Counted from the first letter of the stretch, positions 41,195 to 50,466 are shown. The stretch is 64,000 nucleotides of DNA from Pontivivens sp032464575 (GCA_032464575.1 JAWDKM010000007.1:248001-312000), one strand, 5' to 3'. The notes: generated by a model from the sequence alone, not told the origin. Program-made: numbers and translations.

Positions 41195-42958
41195 TCAGAG
41201 GTTGTCCGGCCGGGGCTCGGGCCTCGGCGAGACGCGCACCGGCAGGGGCGTCGTCAGTACGGTGGCCCGCGCGCCCACGATGACGTCCCCGTACTCGGTT
41301 GCGTCGGATGCGCGGTCGTCCTCGCTGGCGGAGGCCGGCAGAACGTCGAGCGGCGTGTCGAGGCCGGGCTCGGAAACGAGGCCGTCGCCCTCGCCCGGCT
41401 GCTCCTCGGCCAGTTGCGGCGTGGCTTGGGGTTCGGTGGCCTGCTGCTCGACCGGGGCGGGCTCGTCCTCGACGATCTCGACCGGGGCGGGGGCGGGCTG
41501 TTCCTCCACGATATCGACCGGAGCGGGCCGTTCCTCCACCACGTCCACCGGGGTCGGCGCCGCCTCGTCCGCAACCGGGTCCGGCCGTGCGGCGGGTTCC
41601 GGGGCGGCGGCCGCGTCTTCCTCCGTCTCCGGCGATGCGGAGGGGATCGGGGTGTTCAGCCGCTCCAGCGGGCTCGGCCGGGCGGAGAGCTGATCCCCGT
41701 CGGCCGGGGCGGCGGCATCCGGTCCGGTGCCCACGAGGGTCGGTTCGGGCATGACGGAACGGATCTCGACCACGTCGCCGGGAAGGACCTGGCTGTCGAG
41801 CGTAACGTCCGCCACCTCCTCCCCGTCGCGGAAGAGGGTGACGACAGTCTGCGGTGGCTCCGATGTCGGGGTCGCGACGACGCCGAGGGTCGCCATTTCC
41901 TCCTGCGTGGTCTGCAGCGAGATGCCGATCTCGCGCAGGTTGGCGCGGGTCTCGGACAACTCGGCCAGCAGAGTACCGTCGCGGACCGTGTCGAGACGGG
42001 ACAGTTCGTCGAGGAGCCGGGTGCGGTCGAGCGCGACCCGGGCAAGCTCGCTCTCCGTCTGGAGCACGCGCGTGGAAGAGGCGAGCTGTGCGCGGCGGAA
42101 GTCGACGAGGCGGCCGGCCTGGGTCAAACCCTGGTCGAGGAGGCTCTGGAGGCGGGCGGCCTCCTCGGCATCGGCGTCGACCTGCTCGCGCTGCGCATCA
42201 ACCTGCTGCTCGAGCACGCGAATGCGATGCTCCGCCTGACGGATCGCGGCTTCGAGGAACTGGCGCGCGGCCTCGTCGTTCTCGCGGGAGAATTCGAGGC
42301 GGCGGCTTTCCAGATCGCGAATCGCCTGCACATCTGTTGCATCCGCGCCACTGGGAACGGGCACCGGCGGCATGGATTCCTCACCCGACAGCTCCGCCTC
42401 GATGCGGAGCGCGATGGCTTCGGCCTGGGCCATCTGAAGCGACAGGCGGCGATTCGCAGCCTGCAAATCGGGCAGGCGTTCCAGCGCCCGCGGATCGGCG
42501 TTGAGCAGGCCGCCGGGCAGCAACCCGCCCGATTCGGCCATGACCATCCGTACGGTCTTGCCTGCGCGATAGGGGATCGCGCCCGATCGCGCGACGTCGC
42601 CCTGCACGAAGACGGGCCGCCATTCGGCAACGGTCAGGAACACGTCCTCGGGCGCCAGAGCTATGAAATAAACGGTGCCGGTGGCGTCGTAGCGCCGATA
42701 GACCTCGTTCTCCATCGCCGTGCGCACGAAGCTTTCGAGCGATTCGATGGTTTCGTCGACCGCCTCCACCGGGCCCACGAGCGGCAGGCGCGCGCGCCCG
42801 TCCGATCCGATGGGCGCCTGAACGGCGAGTTCGGGCAGGCCGATGACCTGCATAGAAAGGATATCTCCCGGTTGCAGCGTGGCCTGAGCCGCCGCGGGGA
42901 GCGCTCCCGTCATGATGGCGAGTGTGCTCGCGGCACACTTCATAATTGTATGAAACAC
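41195..42958 (-). CDS. Polysaccharide export protein (OPX family, ExoF-like)
   Basis: The 587-residue precursor has a signal peptide ending AAAQA with no lipobox cysteine, so unlike Wza it is not a lipoprotein. It has a Poly_export domain (LQPGDILSMQVIGLPEL, about 25-110), a SLBB-like part (PVFVQGDVARSGAIPYRAG), a coiled coil at about 155-330, and a second SLBB-like stretch. A Pro/Glu/Ala-rich tail of about 170 residues follows. The coil places it near ExoF-type exporters. The start is GTG at 42958; an ATG at 42943 is possible. Confidence 0.88.
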   Translation of the reverse strand: MFHTIMKCAASTLAIMTGALPAAAQATLQPGDILSMQVIGLPELAVQAPIGSDGRARLPLVGPVEAVDETIESLESFVRTAMENEVYRRYDATGTVYFIALAPEDVFLTVAEWRPVFVQGDVARSGAIPYRAGKTVRMVMAESGGLLPGGLLNADPRALERLPDLQAANRRLSLQMAQAEAIALRIEAELSGEESMPPVPVPSGADATDVQAIRDLESRRLEFSRENDEAARQFLEAAIRQAEHRIRVLEQQVDAQREQVDADAEEAARLQSLLDQGLTQAGRLVDFRRAQLASSTRVLQTESELARVALDRTRLLDELSRLDTVRDGTLLAELSETRANLREIGISLQTTQEEMATLGVVATPTSEPPQTVVTLFRDGEEVADVTLDSQVLPGDVVEIRSVMPEPTLVGTGPDAAAPADGDQLSARPSPLERLNTPIPSASPETEEDAAAAPEPAARPDPVADEAAPTPVDVVEERPAPVDIVEEQPAPAPVEIVEDEPAPVEQQATEPQATPQLAEEQPGEGDGLVSEPGLDTPLDVLPASASEDDRASDATEYGDVIVGARATVLTTPLPVRVSPRPEPRPDNL

Positions 42959-42988
42959 GGGACCTGCACCTTATGCGTTTACGTGGCA

Positions 42989-43001
42989 CAACCTATCAGT
43001 G
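42989..43001. promoter_or_regulatory. EPS-locus motif, degenerate site between export protein and MurA-like gene
   Basis: CAACCTATCAGTG, 31 bases before the export-protein start and about 80 before the MurA-like gene. One half matches the CAACT arm with one change. GTGCAGGT follows on the minus strand at 42969-42962. Confidence 0.35.
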
Positions 43002-43079
43002 TATTTTGCAGTTGCGAACGGAAAAATTGTGGCGCGCGCCCAACACGCCTGCGCGTGACCCAAGTTCACGGAGACTTTG

Positions 43080-44429
43080 ATGCCTGACGATCACGCCCTC
43101 GACAGGACATGGCTCAGCGAAGAACTGCTCACACGGCCCGGCGGCCTGACCGCCACCGTGCGGGGCGGGCAGGTGCCCACGGGATCCGTGCGGGTCAGCG
43201 GAGCGAAGAACTCCGCCACGCGCCTGATCGCGGCGGCACTGCTGACGGATGAGCCTGTCGTGCTCGGCAATGCGCCGACCGAACTCGTCGATCTGAACCA
43301 CAAGCTTCGGTTCCTGCGCGGCATGGGGGCCGTTGCAGAACGCGATTCGGAGCGGGAGACGGTGACCATCGATGCCTCCGGCATGGAGACCTCGCCCTTC
43401 ACCGGGGAGCAGGACTATCCGATTCGGACGACCTACCTGCTGGTGGCCGGTCAGCTTCGCAAGACCGGCTTTGCCCGCATCCCCTATCCGGGCGGGTGCA
43501 AGATCGGCAGCCGCGGCTACGACCTGCACGTGATGGTGTGGCGCGCGCTCGGCTGCGAGGTCGAGGAGAAGCCCGACGCCATCGAGGTGCGCGGCGACGG
43601 CTTCAAGGCCGGGCGCATCGCCTTCCCGATCTCCACCGTCGGCGGGACGGAGAACGCGCTGATCTGCGCCTCCGTCGCCAACGGCACGACCGAGATCGTC
43701 AACGCCTACATCACGCCGGAGATCGAGGACCTGATCGAGCTGCTCACCCGCATGGGTGCGCGGATCGAGGTGTTCGGCAACAGCCTGGTGAAGGTCGAGG
43801 GCGTGCCGGAGCTGTCCGGCGCGCGCATGGACGTGATGCCGGACCGGATCGAGGCGATCACCTGGGTGGTCGTGGCCCTGATGCTGGGCGGCACGATCCA
43901 GATCGACAACGTGCCATTCTCCGAGATGGAAGTGCCGCTCCTACACATCGAGAAGATGGGTGTGGACCTGTTCCGTAACTCCAACTCGCTCTGGGTGCAT
44001 CCGGGCTGCATCACGGGCCGCGCCGTGCAGCCCTTCGAGCTCGCCTGCGGGACGCATCCGGGCATCATCTCGGACATGCAGTCGTTCTACACGCTGATGG
44101 GCCTGATCGCGGACGGCACCAGCCGGATCTTCGACTACCGCTACCCCGAGCGCATCGCCTATGCCCGCGAGCTGACGAAGCTCACCGGCATCGATGCGAT
44201 CGAGGCGGAGCCGGGGCGGATCGTGACCCATGGCCGTGCGCCAATGAAGGCGGCTGAGCTGACCTCCACCGATCTTCGCGGTTCGATGTCCCTGCTGATC
44301 GGCGCGCTGGCGGCCGAGGGCACCTCGACCATCGGGGCGTTCCAGATGGCGCTCAGGGGCTATGACGGCCTGCCGCGCAAGCTCGCGAACCTGGGCGTGG
44401 AGATCGACATCCGCGAAACGGCGGACTGA
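43080..44429 (+). CDS. MurA-like UDP-GlcNAc 1-carboxyvinyltransferase in the EPS locus
   Basis: The 449-residue protein has the EPSP-synthase/MurA fold. SGAKNSATRLI keeps the Lys-Asn pair of MurA, and YPGGCKIGSRGYDLHV keeps the catalytic cysteine (Cys140). The fully conserved MurA arginine context is changed (GSRGYDLH for GARPVDLH). It should add enolpyruvate to a UDP-amino sugar. GGAG lies six bases before the ATG at 43080. Its stop abuts the MurB-like start. The position between EPS genes, not with other cell-wall genes, suggests a paralogue serving EPS synthesis. Confidence 0.88.
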   Translation: MPDDHALDRTWLSEELLTRPGGLTATVRGGQVPTGSVRVSGAKNSATRLIAAALLTDEPVVLGNAPTELVDLNHKLRFLRGMGAVAERDSERETVTIDASGMETSPFTGEQDYPIRTTYLLVAGQLRKTGFARIPYPGGCKIGSRGYDLHVMVWRALGCEVEEKPDAIEVRGDGFKAGRIAFPISTVGGTENALICASVANGTTEIVNAYITPEIEDLIELLTRMGARIEVFGNSLVKVEGVPELSGARMDVMPDRIEAITWVVVALMLGGTIQIDNVPFSEMEVPLLHIEKMGVDLFRNSNSLWVHPGCITGRAVQPFELACGTHPGIISDMQSFYTLMGLIADGTSRIFDYRYPERIAYARELTKLTGIDAIEAEPGRIVTHGRAPMKAAELTSTDLRGSMSLLIGALAAEGTSTIGAFQMALRGYDGLPRKLANLGVEIDIRETAD

Positions 44430-45430
44430 TGCGGGCCCCCTCGCTCGACATCCTCGCGGAGCTGGACCGGCAGGCGCCGGGCCGGCTTCACACCGGGGTC
44501 GACATGTCGACGCTTGGCAGATGGCAGATCGGCGGGATCGCCGATGCCGTCTTCACGCCGGAGACGCCGGAGGAGGTGTCCCGGGGCCTCGCCCTCCTGC
44601 ATGAAAGCGGCACGCGGCACGTCGTGATCGGGGAGGGCTCTAACCTGCTCTTCGACGATGACGGCTATCGCGGCGTTCTAGTGGTGATCGGACCCGCGAT
44701 GTCGGAGTTCTGCGCGGACCCGGAAACGGGGCTGGTGGAGGCGGAGGCCGGGCTCTGGGTCCCCTATTTCGTGCTCAAGACGATCCGGGCGGGGCTTCAG
44801 GGCAACGTCCATGCCGCGGGCATTCCCGGCACGCTTGGCGGGCTCGTCGTGATGAACGGCGGCAGCCAGCGCAAGGGGATCGGCGACCAGCTCGTCGATG
44901 TGACGGTGGTGGAGAAGGACGGGCGGATGAGCGTGCTCAGCCGCGAGGACTGCGCCTTTTCCTACCGCCGCTCCGCCCTTCAGGACAGGGGCGCGACCGT
45001 CGTGTCCGCCCGCTTCCGCTACGAAAAGGGCGACAGGCAGGAGATGCGCCGCGAGGCGATCACGATCCTTTCCGAGCGACGCGGGAAGTTCCCGCGCACC
45101 CAACCCAATTGCGGGTCGGTGTTCCTGTCGAACCCGGCCCTCTACGCCACGCTCGGCCCTCCGGGCCGGGCGATCGAGGAAACGGGGCTGAAGGGGACGG
45201 GCCGGGGGGGCGCCCGGATCTCTCCACGCCATGCCAACTTCATCGTCAATGAAGGCGGCGCCCGTTCCGAAGACGTGCTGCATCTGATCGCGCTGGCCCG
45301 GGCCCGCGTGGCGGAGCGCACGGGTATCGCCATGGACTGCGAGGTGCGCCACCTGCCGCCGGAAGGGACTCTCCGGCCGGCGCATCTCTCTGCCCTTGAT
45401 CTCAGTTCCCCCCGCGCCCGCTCCGCCTAA
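44429..45430 (+). CDS. MurB-like UDP-N-acetylenolpyruvoylglucosamine reductase
   Basis: The 333-residue flavoprotein has the FAD-binding VVIGEGSNLLFDDDGYRG, AAGIPGTLGGLVVMNGG and the catalytic-serine motif NCGSVFLSNP, with a C-terminal substrate domain (SPRHANFIVNEGGARSEDVL). It would reduce the enolpyruvyl ether made by the MurA-like enzyme to a lactyl ether, giving a UDP-muramic-acid-like sugar. Its ATG overlaps the MurA-like stop by one base. The pair precedes the co-polymerase gene, so both belong to the right EPS operon. Confidence 0.9.
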   Translation: MRAPSLDILAELDRQAPGRLHTGVDMSTLGRWQIGGIADAVFTPETPEEVSRGLALLHESGTRHVVIGEGSNLLFDDDGYRGVLVVIGPAMSEFCADPETGLVEAEAGLWVPYFVLKTIRAGLQGNVHAAGIPGTLGGLVVMNGGSQRKGIGDQLVDVTVVEKDGRMSVLSREDCAFSYRRSALQDRGATVVSARFRYEKGDRQEMRREAITILSERRGKFPRTQPNCGSVFLSNPALYATLGPPGRAIEETGLKGTGRGGARISPRHANFIVNEGGARSEDVLHLIALARARVAERTGIAMDCEVRHLPPEGTLRPAHLSALDLSSPRARSA

Positions 45431-45464
45431 GGAGCGTGCATCGCGCCCGAAAGAAGGCCACGCC

Positions 45465-47708
45465 ATGACCGGTTACAATCCCATCCAGGACCCCCGCAGG
45501 TCCCGCTCAGGCTATCAGGACGCCGTGCCGGGCCAGGACGAAGTCGTCGATACCGGGGGCTTCTTCGCCTCCATCATGCGCAACAAGTACCTGATCGGCG
45601 CGGTCGCGTTCTTCTCCGCCATCGTGGCGGCTGCGATCCTGGTGCGGCTGGAGCCGATCTACGTCGCGCGCGCCGAACTGTTGCTGGAGACGGGCGGCAG
45701 CCGGGTCATCGCGATCGAGAACGTGGTGGACGACCCGACGCTGGGCACGGGCACCATCCTGTCGGAGATCGCGATCCTGCGCTCCCGCGGGGTGCTGGAG
45801 GAGGTCTCGCGCCGGTTGCAGCTCCACCGCTACGCGGAGTTCAACCCCGAGCTCCAGGAAAAGAGCACGATGAGCGTCGTGACCGGGGCGGCCCGTCAGG
45901 CGGTGCGCGACATCCTCGGCGACGGGGACGAGGGTGGCTCCGCGCGGGCGCGCTCGGACAGCGCGCCGGTGATCCGGACCCATGAGGAGGTCGCGGCCAA
46001 CATCCTGCGCTCCAAGACGCGGGCGGCCCAGCAGGGCCTGTCCCACGTGATCGATATCCGCGTGACCTCGTCGAATTCGCGCCGCGCGGCGCGGATCGCG
46101 AACACGATCGTGGAGGTCTACCTGGAGCGTCAGCTCGACGACAAGTTCGCGGCGAGCGAGACTGCGATCGCGTGGCTGTCGACGCGGGTGGAGGACCTGA
46201 GCCGTCAGCTGGAGGAAGCCGAGCAGTCGGTGGAGGACTACCGGGCCGGCCAGCTTCTCGACGACCGGTCGAGCCCCGAGGTCATCGACCGGCAGCTCGC
46301 CGAGCTCGCCGTGTTGCTGGTGCGGGCCCGCGACCAGCTTGCCGAGGAGCGTGCGCAGGCGCAGCGCTTCGTTGAGCTGGTGGACAACGGGAACTACGCC
46401 TCTGCCCTCGACATCGGGGAGTCGCAGGTCCTCGCGACGCTGGAGCAGCGCCGGGCGAACCTGCGGCGGCAGATCTCGACGGTCGTATCCCAGACCGGCG
46501 GTGGGTCTGTGGGCGGCCTGGAGAACCAGCTTTCGGCCATCGACGCGGAGATCGATGCCGAGACGGCGGAAGTGGCGACGGCGCTCAACGCCCGCGTGGA
46601 TATCGCGCGGGAACGGGTCGATCAGCTCCGCGCCGAGATCACCGGGATGGAGCGTCTACAGTCCGAGAAGCGCCGCGCCCTGATCGGGCTGCGCGAGCTG
46701 GAGCGGGAGGCGGAGGCGCTGCGCACCGTCTACGGCCAGTTCCTGACCCGTCTGCGCGAGACGAGCGAGCGGGGCGGCTTCCAGCAGGCGAACGCCCGGC
46801 TCGTGACGCCGGCGCAGCCGCCGGTCGATCCCGCGGGGCCGCAGAAGGTGCCGCTCCTGATCCTCGCCATGCTGGCCGGCGGGCTCGTCGCCTCGGCAAG
46901 CGTCGTGTTGCGGGACCTGCAGCGGCCGCTGGTGCGGGGGACGGCGGACGTGCGCTCGGCCACGAACCGTTCGCTGCTCGCCACGATGCCCAAGCTGCGC
47001 GATGCGACGCCGCGCGCGCTGCTCAACCGGCTGGACGGCGGCGATACCGCGGCCACCGAAGCGGAGGTCGCGCGGCGTCTCAGGGCCCTGCTGATGCGGC
47101 CCGGCGCCAAGGGCTCCGTCCGCTCGATGCAGCGGGACCGGGGCGCGATGCCGCTGTCGATCCTGGTGACGAGTGCGGGCAACGGCCATGATACCGAGCA
47201 GCTCGCGCTGCTGCTGGCGCGCGCGGGTGCGGAGGCGGGGCGCAACGTCCTTCTGGCGGAGGCCGATCCGGAGAACGGGATGCTGGTCGAGACCCTGGCG
47301 CCGGAGCTGGCACCCATCGGACCGGGCTGCGTGTCGGAGATCGCCGACGGGCTGTCCGTCGGGCGGTTGATGAGCGCGCCCGACGACAACCCGATCCGCG
47401 AGCTCGACGCGGCCCTCGACGACGGGCAGGAGGCCTTCGACATGGTGGTGATCCATGCAGCGCCCGTCCTGACCCTGTCGGCCGCGCTCGACATCGCGGC
47501 GCGCAGCGACCGCGTGGTGCTGACGGCGCGGCAGTCCTGGACCGTCATGGCGGATCTGAAGCTGTCGGCAGAGGAACTCGCCCGCGTCGACGCGCCGCTG
47601 GCCGGCGTCGTGCTGACGGGGGTGCCCGAGCCGCGCCGCTGGTCCCTGCTGCGCCGGCGCAAGCGGCGCCTGGGCGCGGTCACGTCCACGCGCGCCCGTC
47701 GCGTCTAG
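45465..47708 (+). CDS. Wzc/GumC-like polysaccharide co-polymerase with degenerate kinase domain
   Basis: The 747-residue inner-membrane protein has a Wzz domain (about 25-130), a first membrane segment YLIGAVAFFSAIVAAAILV and long coiled coils (about 240-460). A second membrane segment VPLLILAMLAGGLVASASVVL and a cytoplasmic ATPase-like domain follow. In that domain the P-loop position reads TSAGNGHDTEQ, without the usual GKT/S. The C-terminus is arginine-rich instead of tyrosine-rich. It should set chain length but is unlikely to autophosphorylate. AAGAAGG precedes the ATG. Confidence 0.9.
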   Translation: MTGYNPIQDPRRSRSGYQDAVPGQDEVVDTGGFFASIMRNKYLIGAVAFFSAIVAAAILVRLEPIYVARAELLLETGGSRVIAIENVVDDPTLGTGTILSEIAILRSRGVLEEVSRRLQLHRYAEFNPELQEKSTMSVVTGAARQAVRDILGDGDEGGSARARSDSAPVIRTHEEVAANILRSKTRAAQQGLSHVIDIRVTSSNSRRAARIANTIVEVYLERQLDDKFAASETAIAWLSTRVEDLSRQLEEAEQSVEDYRAGQLLDDRSSPEVIDRQLAELAVLLVRARDQLAEERAQAQRFVELVDNGNYASALDIGESQVLATLEQRRANLRRQISTVVSQTGGGSVGGLENQLSAIDAEIDAETAEVATALNARVDIARERVDQLRAEITGMERLQSEKRRALIGLRELEREAEALRTVYGQFLTRLRETSERGGFQQANARLVTPAQPPVDPAGPQKVPLLILAMLAGGLVASASVVLRDLQRPLVRGTADVRSATNRSLLATMPKLRDATPRALLNRLDGGDTAATEAEVARRLRALLMRPGAKGSVRSMQRDRGAMPLSILVTSAGNGHDTEQLALLLARAGAEAGRNVLLAEADPENGMLVETLAPELAPIGPGCVSEIADGLSVGRLMSAPDDNPIRELDAALDDGQEAFDMVVIHAAPVLTLSAALDIAARSDRVVLTARQSWTVMADLKLSAEELARVDAPLAGVVLTGVPEPRRWSLLRRRKRRLGAVTSTRARRV

Positions 47709-47724
47709 GCCGGAGGCGCGCGCC

Positions 47725-49044
47725 ATGTGGCCCGCCATCGCCGCCGCGGTCTCGGTCGTGACGTTCTTTGCCACGCTTCGCATGGTGAAGGACTTCGACC
47801 GGCCCACGCAGTTCCTGGTCATGGCCATCTGGCTGCGGCTGGTGCTGTCGGCGTTCCACCAGTGGACCTTCACGCCGATGGCCGGCGGCTTCTCGATCAA
47901 CGCGCTCGCCTCGGTCGGCGTCGCGGGGCTCGGGCTGCTGCTGGCGGGCCCCAGGCTGCTGCGGCTCAACATGCTGGCCGCCGCCTGGCTGATCGTGCTG
48001 GTCGTCACGGTCTCGGCCGTGATCAACAGCGAATTCCGCGGGATGATCAACGACCTGATCAAGTGGGCGTACTTCTTCGCGCTCGCGATGCTGAGCTGGC
48101 GCGCCTTCCGCATCTACGGCAAGGATCCGGTGCTCAAGGCCGTCGTCGTCGCAATGCTGACGCCGGTCATCCTGCAGATGCTGTCAGTGGCGCTCGGCGT
48201 CTCCAAGGCCACGGAGAACGACGGCTCGATTAGCTATATCGGCGGCTACTTCCATGAGGCGGCGTTCTCGGTGATGCTGTTCGGCTTCCTGTGCACGGCG
48301 GCTTTGGTGCGGTGGCGCTGGCCGGTGGTGGGGCCCGCGATCGTGGCGTTCGGCATCGTCTGCGTGATGCTGACGAACTACCGCACGACAATCCTGGGCA
48401 CGCTGCCGGTGATGTTCGCCCTGTCCGCCGCTGTGGCGCTGGGCGGGTTCGCGCGGCAGCTCAGGCCCATCGTGGTTCTGTCCATCCTGATCGCGGTGCC
48501 GGCGCTGCTCTTCGGCGCGCGGGAGATGCTGCCCGACCGGTTCCTGGACGTGCTCGTCGTCGCGCAGACCGGCGCGGACCTGGTGAAGGATCCGCTGCGG
48601 TTCACGGAGGCCGAGCAGGATCTCTTCTCGGGCCGGGTGTACCTCTGGTCGCTCTACATCAACCAGTGGCTGGGCGGGCAGACGCATGTGCATATCATCG
48701 GCTTCGGGCCGGAAGTGTGGGACCGGCGGCTGCCGCTCTACGCGCACAACACCTTCGTGTCCTATATCCACGAGTTCGGGATCGTGGGCGTGACAGCACT
48801 GTGCATCTTCTTCCTGACGAACCTGATCCGCGGAATGCTGATCGCGGATCGCCACCTCGCCCTGCGGTCGGTCGCCATCCAGGTGGGCTTCATCATCCTG
48901 AACCTGTCGACGATGCCGCTCTGGCAGATCGAGGGGAACATCCTCTATGCGTTGGTCGTCGGCGCGACCTGGAGCGCCCGGCCTCTCACAATGAAAAAAC
49001 GCACATCCCGGCAATCTTTCCCTGCGAGTGTAGCGCACGGGTGA
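47725..49044 (+). CDS. Wzy-like O-antigen/EPS polymerase
   Basis: The 439-residue protein has about 11-12 membrane helices. A large periplasmic loop near residues 270-350 ends in the Wzy/O-antigen ligase motif HNTFVSYIHEFGIVG. It should join flipped repeat units in the periplasm. It starts 16 bases after the co-polymerase gene, its usual functional partner. Confidence 0.85.
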   Translation: MWPAIAAAVSVVTFFATLRMVKDFDRPTQFLVMAIWLRLVLSAFHQWTFTPMAGGFSINALASVGVAGLGLLLAGPRLLRLNMLAAAWLIVLVVTVSAVINSEFRGMINDLIKWAYFFALAMLSWRAFRIYGKDPVLKAVVVAMLTPVILQMLSVALGVSKATENDGSISYIGGYFHEAAFSVMLFGFLCTAALVRWRWPVVGPAIVAFGIVCVMLTNYRTTILGTLPVMFALSAAVALGGFARQLRPIVVLSILIAVPALLFGAREMLPDRFLDVLVVAQTGADLVKDPLRFTEAEQDLFSGRVYLWSLYINQWLGGQTHVHIIGFGPEVWDRRLPLYAHNTFVSYIHEFGIVGVTALCIFFLTNLIRGMLIADRHLALRSVAIQVGFIILNLSTMPLWQIEGNILYALVVGATWSARPLTMKKRTSRQSFPASVAHG

Positions 49045-49076
49045 TTGCGATTCGCGAATTATTGTGCAACGCAAAA

Positions 49077-49089
49077 CAACTGTAAGTTG
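49077..49089. promoter_or_regulatory. EPS-locus palindrome CAACT-N3-AGTTG, site 3
   Basis: CAACTGTAAGTTG, extended by flanking A and T to a 15-base palindrome, 21 bases before the ugd start codon. The close position suggests repression or a promoter-overlapping site. Confidence 0.65.
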
Positions 49090-49110
49090 TATCCACGGAA
49101 GGGATATCCC

Positions 49111-50466
49111 ATGCGAATTACAATGATCGGGACAGGCTATGTCGGGCTGGTTTCCGGCGTCTGCTTCGCGGATTTCGGCCACGACGTCATCTGCGTCGAC
49201 AAGTCGGCGAGCAAGATCGAAGCGCTGGAGCGGGGCGAGATCCCGATCTACGAGCCGGGTCTCGACGCGCTTCTGGCCCGCAACGTGGCCGCCAACCGCC
49301 TGGGCTTCACCATGAACACCGCCGAAGCGGTGAAGGGTGCCGATGCCGTCTTCATCGCCGTGGGTACGCCAACCCGGCGCGGTGACGGGCATGCCGACCT
49401 CTCCTACGTCTACGCCGCGGCTGAGGAACTGGCAGAGCTCATCGACGAGGATACCGTGGTGGTCGTGAAGTCCACCGTGCCCGTGGGGACCAACGCCGCC
49501 GTCCGCGACCGGATCGCAGCGAAGCTCAAGGAGATCGGCCGCGACATCCGCTTCCACGTCGCGTCGAACCCGGAGTTCCTGCGCGAAGGCGCCGCCATTG
49601 AGGATTTCATGCGCCCCGACCGCGTCGTCGTGGGCGTCGAGACCGACCACGCGCGCGACGTGATGGCCGAGGTCTACCGCCCGCTGAAGCTGCGTGACAG
49701 CCCGGTGATGTTCACCACGCTCGCGTCGGCCGAGATGATCAAATACGCCGCCAACGCGTTCCTGGCCACGAAGATCACCTTCATCAACGAGGTCGCGGAC
49801 CTCTGCGAGAAGGTGAACGCGGATGTGCAGGAAGTGGCGCGCGGCGTCGGCCTCGACGGCCGGATCGGGCCGAAGTTCCTGCACGCGGGCCCCGGCTACG
49901 GCGGCTCCTGCTTCCCGAAGGACACGCTGGCGCTCGCCCGCATCGGTCAGGACTACGCGAGCCCTATGCGGATCGTGGAGACCGTGATCGACGTGAACGA
50001 CCGCCGCAAGCGCTCGATGGTCGACAAGGTGCTCGACCTTTGCGACGGCAATGTCAGCGGCAAGACGATCACCGTGCTCGGCGTGACCTTCAAGCCGAAC
50101 ACCGACGACATGCGCGAGAGCCCGTCGCTGACCATCGTGCCGGCCCTCGTGGGTGCAGGCGCCAAGGTCCGCGTGGTGGACCCTGAGGGCCGCAAGGAAG
50201 GCGAGGCGCTGCTGCCGGGCGTCGAGTGGGTCGAGGACGCCTACGAGGCCGCTGAGGGCGCCACCGCGCTCGTCCTGCTGACCGAGTGGAACGAGTTCCG
50301 CGCGCTCGACCTGGAGCGGATGGCGACCGCGATGGAGACGCCGCGCATGGCCGACCTGCGCAACGTCTACTCGCCGGACGCGCTGCAGGCCGCGGGCTTC
50401 TCCGCCGTGCTGGTGGGCCGCGACCCGGTCTCCGCCCCGGCGGCCCGGCTGATCAAGAGCGCCTGA
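49111..50466 (+). CDS. ugd: UDP-glucose 6-dehydrogenase
   Basis: Ugd oxidises UDP-glucose twice to UDP-glucuronic acid with NAD. The 451-residue protein begins MRITMIGTGYVGLVSGVCFA and has VKSTVPVGT and SNPEFLREG. The catalytic cysteine is in GPGYGGSCFPKDTLAL, and the C-terminal domain has GVTFKPNTDDMRESPSL. Its product feeds both SDR enzymes encoded at 28705 and 32329. It has its own promoter region with a perfect locus palindrome and ends at a strong terminator, the right border of the EPS locus. Confidence 0.96.
   Translation: MRITMIGTGYVGLVSGVCFADFGHDVICVDKSASKIEALERGEIPIYEPGLDALLARNVAANRLGFTMNTAEAVKGADAVFIAVGTPTRRGDGHADLSYVYAAAEELAELIDEDTVVVVKSTVPVGTNAAVRDRIAAKLKEIGRDIRFHVASNPEFLREGAAIEDFMRPDRVVVGVETDHARDVMAEVYRPLKLRDSPVMFTTLASAEMIKYAANAFLATKITFINEVADLCEKVNADVQEVARGVGLDGRIGPKFLHAGPGYGGSCFPKDTLALARIGQDYASPMRIVETVIDVNDRRKRSMVDKVLDLCDGNVSGKTITVLGVTFKPNTDDMRESPSLTIVPALVGAGAKVRVVDPEGRKEGEALLPGVEWVEDAYEAAEGATALVLLTEWNEFRALDLERMATAMETPRMADLRNVYSPDALQAAGFSAVLVGRDPVSAPAARLIKSA

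Noticed and set aside
42964..43079. Small ORF in the export-protein/MurA-like divergent spacer
   Set aside because: Open frames here are only extensions of neighbouring frames; conserved promoter words occupy the stretch.
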